This document shows, piece by piece, positions 25,383 to 32,764 of a stretch of 32,847 nt of DNA (the stretch's first letter is position 1; the number at the start of each line of letters is the position of its first letter). Origin of the DNA: Rubrimonas cliftonensis (lineage in GTDB: Bacteria; Pseudomonadota; Alphaproteobacteria; Rhodobacterales; Rhodobacteraceae); NCBI RefSeq assembly GCF_900107585.1, contig NZ_FNQM01000027.1, forward strand, positions 1 to 32,847. The letters run 5' to 3'. Made by a program: the position numbers and the translations under genes. The notes below the pieces were generated by a model. That model ran no database searches, was not told where the DNA came from, and saw only the letters and a list, made by a program, of their open reading frames with translations.

Positions 25383-26324
25383 ATGACAGTGCCTGTCAAT
25401 ACTGACTCCGCTCGGTGGTACCGCCAGGGTTCGTGCGGCTATCAGGTCCACACGATGCGATCCGCAGGCAGGATCCTCGATCTGGTCGAGTTCGAGCGAC
25501 CGGCCGGAGGCATGTCTCGCTCGGGCCTCCCGGATCTCGTCCTGTGTCAGGACATGCTCGGCGGCAGTCATGTCACCGGCGATCTGGGAGCGGGGCGTTT
25601 CGACGTGATCAGCAAGAAAGGAGCGATGTATCTTTGTGCGCCGAACTTCGCCCTTGCGTCCAACGTCGACGTCGCTCATCCGCTGCGCGCCCTGGCGTTT
25701 CCTTTGGCGCAGTGGCAGACGGTGCTCGATGAAGCCGTCGATGGCCAGTTTTCTTCCGACCTTGCCGATGTCTATGACGGAATGTTCGACTCGCCTCCGA
25801 TCCGATTGGCGCTCGACAGGCTCTGGGCTCTGTGTGGTGACGAGGGTGCTCCGTCGCGCTTGCTGGCTCAGGCGGTCGGCTGCGAAATCCTGGCCGAACT
25901 GAGCCGATTCGGCGGAGCGCCGTTCACACCGTCAAAGGGCGGCTTCGCGGCGTGGGCCGAGCGGCGCTGTCTGGAATTGATGCACGCACGGTTTTCGGAG
26001 GACATCAGCCTCGATGATCTGGCGTCCGAGGCGCGGCTCTCGCCGTTCCATTTCGCCCGCATGTTCAAGCAGAGCCTGGGCGTGCCGCCGCGCGTCTACC
26101 TCACGCGACTGAGGGTGGAGAAAGCGTGCGAGCTTCTCGAACAGACGGAGCTTTCGATCACCGAGATCGCGCTTGAGGTCGGGTATTCGTCGAACCAGGT
26201 TCTTGCGCGCGTTTTTCTCAAGCACATGCGCGTGAGCCCGTCCGACTATCGTCGGGCCGTGCGCGATCCGGTCAGCCCTTTGGTAGCGCTGCGCGCGCGT
26301 TCGGCGCCGGGGCGACGGCGATGA
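25383..26324 (+). CDS. AraC-family transcriptional regulator, copy 1
   Basis: The protein is 313 aa with AAGGGGGA before the ATG. The N-terminal ~190 residues are an effector/dimer domain of unknown type (GRILDLVEFERPAGGMSR, LPDLVLCQDMLGG, RALAFPLAQWQ). Residues ~200-295 are the double helix-turn-helix: ISLDDLASEARLSPFHFARMFK for the first and ITEIALEVGYSSNQVLARVFLK for the second, then the usual C-terminal RVSPSDYRR. The last ~18 residues are a basic tail not shared with the next copy. Its TGA overlaps the ATG of copy 2. The DNA-binding half is almost identical to that of copy 2 and the effector half is much less so. Likely targets are the catabolic genes on either side. Confidence 0.93.
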   Translation: MTVPVNTDSARWYRQGSCGYQVHTMRSAGRILDLVEFERPAGGMSRSGLPDLVLCQDMLGGSHVTGDLGAGRFDVISKKGAMYLCAPNFALASNVDVAHPLRALAFPLAQWQTVLDEAVDGQFSSDLADVYDGMFDSPPIRLALDRLWALCGDEGAPSRLLAQAVGCEILAELSRFGGAPFTPSKGGFAAWAERRCLELMHARFSEDISLDDLASEARLSPFHFARMFKQSLGVPPRVYLTRLRVEKACELLEQTELSITEIALEVGYSSNQVLARVFLKHMRVSPSDYRRAVRDPVSPLVALRARSAPGRRR

Positions 26325-27232
26325 CCGCCCATGCTCCTTCGTCATTCGCGCAGTGGCACCGCAAAGGACGACATGCGGCTTACGTGCGCGCGATGAAATC
26401 TCCCGGGGGCATTCTCGACCTTCTCGAGGTCCAGAGACCAGCCGGGGACATGTCCCGCCCGGCCCTGCCGGACATCGTCCTGATGGAGGACATGCTTGGC
26501 TGCAGTCGTGTCAGGGCGGACCTGGGAGGAGGTCGCTTCGATCTGGCGACCAGGAAAGGCGTCCTTGCCCTCGCCGCGCCAAACTTTGCGACGACGGTGA
26601 TCAACGACGAAAGACATAAGCTTCGCACCCTGGCGTTTCCTTTGGCGCAGTGGCAGGGCGTGCTCGAAGAGGCTGCCGACGGCGGCTTCTCGTTCGACAC
26701 TTCCTGCGTCTATGGCAGAGTGTTCGAATCGCCGACGATCCGGTCGGCGCTCCGCAACCTGTGGACGCTGTGTGAGGAAGAGGGAGCGCCGTCGCGGCTG
26801 CTGGCGCGGGCCGCGGGCTGCGAGATCCTCGCCGAACTCTGCCAGTTGGGAGGGGCCCCGTTCGTCCCGACGAAAGGTGGCCTCGCCCTCTGGGCTGAGC
26901 GGCGTTGCCTGGAACTGATGAGGGCTCGGCTTTCGGAAGACATCAGCCTCGACGATCTGGCGGCCGAGGCGCGGCTGTCGCCGTTTCATTTCGCCCGCAT
27001 GTTCAAGCAGAGCCTGGGCGTGCCGCCGCGCGTCTACCTGACGCGACTGAGGGTCGAGAAAGCCTGCGAGCTGCTCGAACAGACGGATCTTTCAATCACG
27101 CAGATCGCGCTGGAGGTCGGGTATTCGTCAAACCAGGTCCTCGCGCGGGTCTTCCTGAAGCACATGCGCGTGAGCCCATCCGACTACCGCCGGGCCGTTC
27201 GCGATCCGGTCCGTTCCATCGCGACATGGTGA
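26321..27232 (+). CDS. AraC-family transcriptional regulator, copy 2
   Basis: The protein is 303 aa, with its ATG inside the stop of copy 1 (ATGA). It has the same layout: an effector domain to ~residue 195 (GGILDLLEVQRPAGDMSR, LPDIVLMEDMLGC, RTLAFPLAQWQ), then the AraC double helix-turn-helix ending RVSPSDYRRAVRDP. From LSPFHFARMF onward the protein is almost the same as copy 1, and most DNA differences are in third codon positions. This is a tandem duplication in which the recognition half has been conserved and the ligand half has drifted. The two may recognise the same DNA site while sensing different inducers, or form heterodimers. It is followed by a hairpin shared with the convergent hydrolase gene. 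Confidence 0.93.
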   Translation: MTAHAPSSFAQWHRKGRHAAYVRAMKSPGGILDLLEVQRPAGDMSRPALPDIVLMEDMLGCSRVRADLGGGRFDLATRKGVLALAAPNFATTVINDERHKLRTLAFPLAQWQGVLEEAADGGFSFDTSCVYGRVFESPTIRSALRNLWTLCEEEGAPSRLLARAAGCEILAELCQLGGAPFVPTKGGLALWAERRCLELMRARLSEDISLDDLAAEARLSPFHFARMFKQSLGVPPRVYLTRLRVEKACELLEQTDLSITQIALEVGYSSNQVLARVFLKHMRVSPSDYRRAVRDPVRSIATW

Positions 27233-27449
27233 CGTTCACCGGCGGTTTCCAAAGGCTCTTCATGGGGAGCTCGCGCCTGCGCCAGTTCGAGGAGGCTCGT
27301 CCTGGAGCGATCCTTACGATTTCTGTTCCCGGGCTGCTCGAGAGACTGGGCATCGCCAAAGAGACCCGAGGCGCCGGTCATTCTGCCGTTCCCAGCGCTT
27401 CAGAAAAAGCGCTGGGACAGGTCTTTCGGATCGGGGAGACAAATCTCCA
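27233..27449. other. Gap between convergent transcripts
   Basis: 217 bases with no supported gene. Apart from the hairpin at 27390-27417, I see nothing recognisable. Confidence 0.5.
27390..27417. terminator. Perfect hairpin between convergent units
   Basis: An 11-bp perfect stem (TCCCAGCGCTT at 27390-27400, AAGCGCTGGGA at 27407-27417) with the 6-nt loop CAGAAA lies between the AraC stop (27232) and the stop of the minus-strand hydrolase (27450). T/A bases at the loop side give only a weak U-run. It is probably a bidirectional terminator that separates the two convergent transcripts. Confidence 0.6.
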
Positions 27450-28214
27450 TCAATCCACCGCGCCGGCGGCCTGTCGTATCACATCGGCCACTTCGTCAGG
27501 GTTTGTCATTGGCAGCATATGACCATTGTCGATATTCACGATCGTGGAACCGGCGCGCAGCGACATCTGGCGTTGCAGGTCGGGCGCGACGGTCCGGTCG
27601 AGGGTCGCGATGACGGACCAGCTCGGCTTGCCGGTCCAAGCCGCCGACCGGGTCCGGTATTCGAGGATCGCCATGTTGGAGGCCGCCTGCGACCTTGCCA
27701 CGAAGATGGCGTCCTCACTCGACATGCCATTACCGACGACCGAGAGAAACGCGTCTTCATGGATCAAGTAGTGGCCGTCTTCGAAGACCGTGAGCTTGTC
27801 GGAGGAGAACTCGGTCGGCGAGGAGGCCAAGAGGTCCCCGCCGCTTTCTCCGACATCGGGTTGGAACGCCGCGACATAGACCAAGCCCTTGACGTCAGTG
27901 TCCACGCCGACTGCGCTGATGACCACGCCGCCGTAGGAATGCCCGACCAGCAGCATCGGTCCGTCCTGAACGTCCACGATCCGCTGGACCGCGGCGATAT
28001 CGTCCTCTGTCGAGGTCAGCGGCATCTGCACGACCGTGACCATGTAGTCCTCTGCGGTCAGGCGATCATAAACGTCTCGCCAAGTGCTGCCGTCGACGTT
28101 CGCGCCATGCACCAGAACGATGTTCCGCACATCGGCGAGCGCCGCGCCGGACGGCGCGGTCAAGGACCCCAGAGCCATGGCCCCGGACAGGAGAAGCGTT
28201 TTCGGATTGGTCAT
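27450..28214 (-). CDS. Secreted alpha/beta hydrolase (Ser esterase type)
   Basis: The protein is 254 aa. The start at 28214 follows AAAGG and gives a clean Sec signal peptide (KTLLLSGAMALGSLTAPSGAALA) with cleavage after Ala27; it is listed only by its ends K5 and A27. Longer upstream frames lose this signal. The fold is shown by LVHGANVDGSTW (oxyanion loop), Ser93 in GHSYGG and His232 in DNGHMLP. The acid residue should lie near ATLDRTVAPDLQ. It resembles the small methyl-esterase/hydroxynitrile-lyase-like alpha/beta hydrolases (EstC/salicylate-esterase type) that are often annotated only as hydrolase. It is the last gene of the minus-strand group, 71 bp after the reductase gene. Confidence 0.88.
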   Translation of the reverse strand: MTNPKTLLLSGAMALGSLTAPSGAALADVRNIVLVHGANVDGSTWRDVYDRLTAEDYMVTVVQMPLTSTEDDIAAVQRIVDVQDGPMLLVGHSYGGVVISAVGVDTDVKGLVYVAAFQPDVGESGGDLLASSPTEFSSDKLTVFEDGHYLIHEDAFLSVVGNGMSSEDAIFVARSQAASNMAILEYRTRSAAWTGKPSWSVIATLDRTVAPDLQRQMSLRAGSTIVNIDNGHMLPMTNPDEVADVIRQAAGAVD

Positions 28215-28285
28215 TTTCAGCGCCTTTCGTATGTCGCTTTGAGAGAAAACAGCCTTGACCTCATCTGACCGTCGGACATGGCGGA

Positions 28286-29248
28286 TCACTCCGGAACCAG
28301 GACGACCCGTCCGAAGGGAGAGGACTCCTCGGCATGGCGGTGGGCGGCGGGCGCGTCGGCGAGCGCGAAGGCGCGGTCGACGACCACCGTCAGCGTCCCC
28401 TCCGCGACGTCGGCCAGCATGTCGTCGACCGTGGCGAAGACGGCGGGATCGAGGAAGCGGGACCCCATGAACACCCCGAGAAGCGACTGGTTCGCCTGCA
28501 ACGCAGGCCACAGATCCGCCTCGAGCCGACCCCCTCCCGCATTGCCCACGAAGACCAGCCTTCCCCCGTCCGCCAGAACGGACAGCGACGCTTGCAGGGT
28601 CGAGCCGACCGGATCGACGACGACGGCGACGCCCTCGCCCTCGGTGCGATCCAGCACGGCGCCCGCGACGTCCTCCGTCCTACGGTCGATCGCAAGGTCC
28701 GCGCCGAGAGCCACGAGCCGTTGCAGCCTGTCCGGTCCGCTCGACGAGGCGATGACCGTGGCGCCGGCCCGCTTCGCCAGCTGGATCGCCGCGAGGCCAA
28801 CGCCGCCCGCGGCCGCCTGGATGAATACGGTTTCGCCGGCGCGAAGGGCGCCGCGCGCGAAAAGGCAATGGTGCGCCGTTCCGAAGGAGATCGGAAGCGC
28901 CGCCGCCGCCGCCCAGTGCACGCCGTCCGGCACGAGCCAGGTCTGACGGGCCGGGACGACCCGACGCGCCGCGTGCGACCCGTCGAAACCGAAGCTCGTC
29001 ACGCGCTGGCCGACGGCCCTGTGCGTCACCGCCGGACCTGTGGCGACGATCCGGCCGGACGCGGCATAGCCCACGACGTGACCCGGCGCGGGAGGCGGCG
29101 TCGTTCGCCGATTGATCAGGTCGCCCCCCTCGACCGAAATCGCGCGCACCTCGATCAGCACGTCCTCCGGGCCGACCCTCGGCTCCGCCACGTCCGCACA
29201 GCGCAAGACCTCGGGCGGACCGTGATGATCGTAAACCGCCGCTTTCAC
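28286..29248 (-). CDS. MDR-family zinc-free quinone oxidoreductase (fourth MDR protein)
   Basis: The protein is 320 aa with a GTG start whose first four bases overlap the stop of the upstream hydrolase gene (GTGA). Features are MKAAVYDHHGPPEVL, VGYAASGRIVA, the nucleotide site AAAGGVGLAAIQLAKRAG near residue 147 and FVGNAGGG in the second half. It has no zinc ligands. It is more divergent from the other three reductases than copies 1 and 2 are from each other, so it was probably acquired separately. It is expected to reduce a quinone or an unsaturated ketone. Coupled to an epoxide-hydrolase-like gene and, through it, to RidA copy 2. Confidence 0.9.
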   Translation of the reverse strand: MKAAVYDHHGPPEVLRCADVAEPRVGPEDVLIEVRAISVEGGDLINRRTTPPPAPGHVVGYAASGRIVATGPAVTHRAVGQRVTSFGFDGSHAARRVVPARQTWLVPDGVHWAAAAALPISFGTAHHCLFARGALRAGETVFIQAAAGGVGLAAIQLAKRAGATVIASSSGPDRLQRLVALGADLAIDRRTEDVAGAVLDRTEGEGVAVVVDPVGSTLQASLSVLADGGRLVFVGNAGGGRLEADLWPALQANQSLLGVFMGSRFLDPAVFATVDDMLADVAEGTLTVVVDRAFALADAPAAHRHAEESSPFGRVVLVPE

Positions 29249-30183
29249 GACGCTTTCTCCTTCCGGGATCGGGAGCCGGCGTCAATGCGCGAGGCGGCTC
29301 GATCTGTCTTCGACAGAACGCGGCCAAGGAAATCACGGATCAGCGCCGCGATCTCGTCGGCGTGGGTCTCCAGGGCGAAATGTCCTGCATCCAGCAGATG
29401 CACCTCTGCATCCGGCAGATCGCGCCGGTAGGCCTCGGCGCCCGCGGGAATGAACGCCGGATCGTGGCGTCCCCAGACGGCCAGCAGCAGCGGACGATGC
29501 GCGCGGAAATAGGACTGGAACTCCGGGTAGAGCGCCACATTGGTGCGATAGTCGCGGATCAGGTCGAGTTGGATATCCTCCGCGCCGGGCCGCGCCATGT
29601 AGGCGATGTCGAGTTCGTAGCCATCGGGGGAAAGAAGCTCCGGATCGGCGCCGGTGCCGTATTGCCAGTTCCTGATCGTGTCGGGCGAGAGCGACGGTCG
29701 GCAGGCTTCGCGGTTCGCCTCGCTCGCATCGCGCCAATACGCCTCCCACGGCCCCCACTGGTCGCTGAAGCCCTCGACATAGGCGTTGCCGTTCTGGCTG
29801 ATGATCGCAGAGACCCGCTCGGGGCGACGCATCGCCAGACGCAGACCCACCGGCGCGCCATAATCGAAGACGTAAAGCGCGTACCGATCGAGCGAAAGCG
29901 CCTCGGTGAACCCTTCGATCACATCGGCGAGCCGGTCGAAACTGTAGTCGAAGGCGCCGCGTGGCGGGGCGCCGGTCTGGCCGAAGCCGGGCAGGTCGGG
30001 CGCAATGAGCCGATAGCGGTCGGCCAGAAGCGGGATTAGGTCGCGGAACATGTGGCTGGCCGTGGGGAACCCATGGAGCAGCAGGATCACCGGCGCGTCG
30101 GCCGGTCCCGCCTCGCGATAGAAGACGTCCGCCTCGCCGACCTGGCGAGACTTGTATCGCGTTCGATTGAGGTATGATCGCAT
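29245..30183 (-). CDS. Alpha/beta hydrolase with Asp nucleophile (epoxide hydrolase/haloalkane dehalogenase type)
   Basis: The protein is 312 aa from an ATG with AGGAGG about ten bases upstream; longer frames add an Arg-rich leader and are rejected. The nucleophile elbow reads FDYGAPVG with Asp107 in place of the Ser of esterases, Asp241 is in VWGRHDPAF and His268 in AGHFALET. HGFPTASHMFRD and APDLPGFGQT are standard. An Asp nucleophile means that an ester intermediate is formed with an epoxide, a haloalkane or fluoroacetate, as in epoxide hydrolases and dehalogenases. A basic tail (DRAASRIDAGSRSRKEKAS) follows the fold. It lies 92 bp after RidA copy 2 and overlaps the reductase gene. Confidence 0.9.
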   Translation of the reverse strand: MRSYLNRTRYKSRQVGEADVFYREAGPADAPVILLLHGFPTASHMFRDLIPLLADRYRLIAPDLPGFGQTGAPPRGAFDYSFDRLADVIEGFTEALSLDRYALYVFDYGAPVGLRLAMRRPERVSAIISQNGNAYVEGFSDQWGPWEAYWRDASEANREACRPSLSPDTIRNWQYGTGADPELLSPDGYELDIAYMARPGAEDIQLDLIRDYRTNVALYPEFQSYFRAHRPLLLAVWGRHDPAFIPAGAEAYRRDLPDAEVHLLDAGHFALETHADEIAALIRDFLGRVLSKTDRAASRIDAGSRSRKEKAS

Positions 30184-30275
30184 CTTTGAGCGCCTCCTGA
30201 GCGTCGCGTGTGGATCGGGGCTGCGCCGGCCTCGTCTCGGACGAGCCGGATCGGCGGTCAGGGACCGCTTTCGGA

Positions 30276-30671
30276 TCACCAATCAGGAATGCGGGCGATC
30301 ACCTTGATCTCGAAATCGAACCCCGCGAGCCAGGTGACGCCGATCGCGGTCCAGGTCGGATAGGGCGGTTCCGGAAAGACCCGGCTCTTCTCGGCCATGA
30401 TCGTCGGGAACTGGTTTTCGGGATCAGTGTGGAACGTCGTCACGTCAACGATGTCGTTGACCGTGCAGCCGCCCGCAGCCAGCGTCGCCTCGAGGTTGGA
30501 AAAGGCCAGGCGGACCTGCCTGCCGAAGTCCGGTTCCGGCGAGCCGTCGGAGCGGCTCCCCACCTGACCCGAAACGAACAACAGGTCGCCCGACGCAATG
30601 GCGGCGGAGTACCCGTGCATCTCGTAGAGGGCGTGACGGTTGGCAGGAAATACAGCATTGCGCCTGCTCAT
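30276..30671 (-). CDS. RidA-family protein, copy 2
   Basis: The protein is 131 aa and strongly similar to the protein at 6098-6490 along its whole length: NRHALYEMHGYSAA, SGDLLFVSGQVGSRSDGSPE, DVTTFHTDPENQFPT and the C-terminal FDFEIKVIARIP. It should have the same enamine/imine-hydrolase or related activity. The two copies head different transcription units, one next to TetR and one in the hydrolase/reductase group, so each may serve a separate pathway. The Shine-Dalgarno sequence is weak (GAGCGAGA). A 20-bp dyad (30730-30749) lies upstream, between this gene and the LysE gene. Confidence 0.92.
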   Translation of the reverse strand: MSRRNAVFPANRHALYEMHGYSAAIASGDLLFVSGQVGSRSDGSPEPDFGRQVRLAFSNLEATLAAGGCTVNDIVDVTTFHTDPENQFPTIMAEKSRVFPEPPYPTWTAIGVTWLAGFDFEIKVIARIPDW

Positions 30672-30729
30672 ATTTTCATTCTCGCTCTTCGTTGCAGGAT
30701 CGTAGTTTCTTTTCAGCCGCCGACATGCT

Positions 30730-30749
30730 TGTCACTGAGCAGTTTGACA
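30730..30749. promoter_or_regulatory. Dyad between the LysE and RidA-2 genes
   Basis: TGTCA (30730-30734) and TGACA (30745-30749) form an inverted repeat with a 10-base spacer. It sits about 60 bases before the RidA-2 start in an AT-richer 100-bp gap. This geometry suits a dimeric regulator. No regulator can be named from it. Confidence 0.3.
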
Positions 30750-30773
30750 GGACGTTTGTTCTAGCGGCTGTTC

Positions 30774-31427
30774 TCACCAGCCGCCGCCCGAGCCCCACGT
30801 CGCGCTCAGCGCCGACCAGAGCATCACCACGCCGAAAAGCATGAACAGGATGCCGGTCAGCATCCTTCCGCGCCTCGCATGGTCCGGCTTGGCGAGCAGT
30901 CGGACGACGTGCCGGGCGCCGAGCGCGTAGCCGCCGAGAACGACGAACTTCACGACCAAGAAGGTCCCGACGAGAAGAGCGAGAACGGCCGATCCGCTGT
31001 TTGGGGGGAGGAACTGCGGGAACAGCGCCGCAAAGAACAGGACGGCCTTCGGATTGCTGATGCCCACGCCGAACGACTGAACCCAAAGCAGCAGTCCGCT
31101 TTGCGGGAGCGGCGTCTCGGCGGCGATCGAACCGGCGCGCCGCCGGGCAGGGCGAAGAAAGCTCCAACCGAGCCATACGATGTAGCCGGCGCCCGCGAGG
31201 CGGAGGCTGAGCAGGGCCGCGGGGTAAGTTTCAAGCAGAGCGCCCAGTCCGACCACGGAGAGTGTGGCCAGCATCGCGATGGCGGCCAGATCACCGCTCA
31301 GGGCGCCCAATGCACGACGCCACCCGTGGGCGACGGCGTTGTTGACGATGAACAACGTGGACGGTCCGGGCGTCGCCGATTGGGCCGCGCTCACGATCAC
31401 GAAGGTTAGGTAGGCGGGAACATCCAT
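30774..31427 (-). CDS. LysE/RhtB-family exporter
   Basis: The protein is 217 aa with about six transmembrane helices. The start at 31427 is supported by AGGTGG upstream and by the family N-terminus, in which a hydrophobic helix leads to SAAQSATPGPSTLFIVNNAV; this carries the conserved TPGP motif. Later segments are GYIVWLGWSFLR, GISNPKAVLFFAALFPQF with the family's NPK, and C-terminal helices. The group exports amino acids, homoserine and related small molecules, and many members have no known substrate. It stands between the second YcaC-like hydrolase and RidA-2 on the same strand. Confidence 0.93.
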   Translation of the reverse strand: MDVPAYLTFVIVSAAQSATPGPSTLFIVNNAVAHGWRRALGALSGDLAAIAMLATLSVVGLGALLETYPAALLSLRLAGAGYIVWLGWSFLRPARRRAGSIAAETPLPQSGLLLWVQSFGVGISNPKAVLFFAALFPQFLPPNSGSAVLALLVGTFLVVKFVVLGGYALGARHVVRLLAKPDHARRGRMLTGILFMLFGVVMLWSALSATWGSGGGW

Positions 31428-31661
31428 GGTCCACCTGCGGCGCAAGAATTGATCGAGGACGCGGTCGGCTCGAACGTCGCCTACCCGCCTCCGGCCCATT
31501 TCCGACGCAGGCAGACCCTCGGTCAGTGACGAGGCGGTCGTCCCGATGTCACCGCATCCCTCGATGACGCGAGACCCGTCGCTCGGTCCCAGGCTGGGGG
31601 GGTGACGCGCTTCGCTTCACGCGCCGCTTTCGGGCTCGATCGCCCGCCACCCCCGCTCGCA

Positions 31662-32315
31662 TCAGGCGGCGATGCCCGGCGCCGGCGTGTTGAGCAGCTG
31701 CTGCTCCCACAGATAGGCGATGGCGCTGCCGCTGAGATGGTCCCTCAGGGCGTCGTTCAGGGCGGTCGCCGTCGCGTCCCGGGCCCAGTCGCGCTGCCAT
31801 TCCGACGCCAGGGCCAGCCACGTCATCATGTTGACGCCGCCCGCGATCATGCGCTGGATCGCGACCTCATGGGCCTCCACCGACGTGCCGCCGGACGCGT
31901 CGGTGATCACGGTGACGTCCCAGCCTTCGCCGGCGGCCTGGAGCGCAGGCATCGCCACGCAGATCTCGGTCCAGAGCCCGGCCATGATAAGCTGCTTGCG
32001 GCCCGTGGCCTTCACCGCGTCCACGACCTTCGGATCCTCCCAGGTGTTGATCGTCGTGCGGTCGATCACCTGCTGGCCGGGGAACACCTCGGTGACATGC
32101 GGAAAGATGACGCCGCCCCGTGCGGCGACGACGCTGGTCAGGATCGTGGGCACGCCGAACACCTTGGCGCACTTGGCCAGCGCGGTCGTGTTGTTCACCA
32201 CCATGTGTGGGTCATGGCTGTTCAGGTTCGCGAGCTGATAGGGCTGATGGTCGATCAGGACGAGGACTGAATCTTCGGGGCGAAGAAGCGAGTCGAGGCC
32301 GTTGCGGAACGTCAT
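31662..32315 (-). CDS. YcaC-like isochorismatase-fold hydrolase, copy 2
   Basis: The protein is 217 aa, with AAGGGTG upstream of its ATG. It belongs to the same YcaC branch as the protein at 9057-9740: Asp22 in VLIDHQPYQ, Arg86 in IDRTTINTWED, Cys119 in GLWTEIC and the shared ASGGTS and MTW..LASEWQRDWAR segments. It is closer to standard YcaC in length and in its PHMVVNNTTALAKCAKVFG helix. The substrate is not known. It is the first gene of the minus-strand group, and 234 bp without a gene separate it from the LysE gene, so it may be transcribed alone. Confidence 0.92.
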   Translation of the reverse strand: MTFRNGLDSLLRPEDSVLVLIDHQPYQLANLNSHDPHMVVNNTTALAKCAKVFGVPTILTSVVAARGGVIFPHVTEVFPGQQVIDRTTINTWEDPKVVDAVKATGRKQLIMAGLWTEICVAMPALQAAGEGWDVTVITDASGGTSVEAHEVAIQRMIAGGVNMMTWLALASEWQRDWARDATATALNDALRDHLSGSAIAYLWEQQLLNTPAPGIAA

Positions 32316-32591
32316 TGCGTCACCCTTTGCATCCGGGGAAGAGCCAAGCTCAGGTGGACGACGCTAAAGAAGACGCGAGAGAGGCGCGGCGCGGAACATG
32401 CCGCGACCGTGCCGATCTTGCTGTGATGTCGGCATAGCCGTATGCGGGCTTGCCTTGCTGAACGCAGGCTGCCGCTGTCTTGGTCCGGCAGAGCGGGACG
32501 CCACCGATCAGCCGGGACTTCACACAACCTCGCACGCGCCGCGCAGTGGCCATCCGGACTAACGGTTCAGGCCGCTCCTGCCGCTCACGCA

Positions 32592-32641
32592 AACGTCCGT
32601 CTACCGCAGTCAGCCAAACGCCCCTCGACCGGCCGGAACCG
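32592..32641. repeat. Direct repeat unit 1
   Basis: The unit starts with AACGTCCGTCTACCGC and ends with the 16-base block CGACCGGCCGGAACCG (32626-32641). The same two blocks recur at the same distance from each other 113 bases further on. Confidence 0.55.
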
Positions 32642-32704
32642 TTAACGTGTAGCCGTCCAGACGGGGCGGACGACGAGGTCGATCCCGCACACGCCCGCCC
32701 TGCG

Positions 32705-32754
32705 AATGTCCGACTACCGCGCTTCGCGGGTATCACCGCGACCGGCCGGAACCG
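32705..32754. repeat. Direct repeat unit 2
   Basis: The unit starts with AATGTCCGACTACCGC and ends with the identical 16-base block at 32739-32754. The middle differs from unit 1 and forms a small hairpin. The unit may be a genome-wide intergenic repeat. Confidence 0.55.
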
Positions 32755-32764
32755 GGAGGGGCCG

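Larger units (their letters stand above)
32316..32764. other. Right-hand intergenic stretch
   Basis: 449 bases with no supported gene. The stretch contains a ~50-bp imperfect direct repeat (listed separately) and a small hairpin CCGCG-ctt-CGCGG at 32717-32729. A minus-strand frame of 148 codons crosses it, but it is Arg/Ser-rich and runs through the repeat, so it is taken as chance. Confidence 0.5.
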
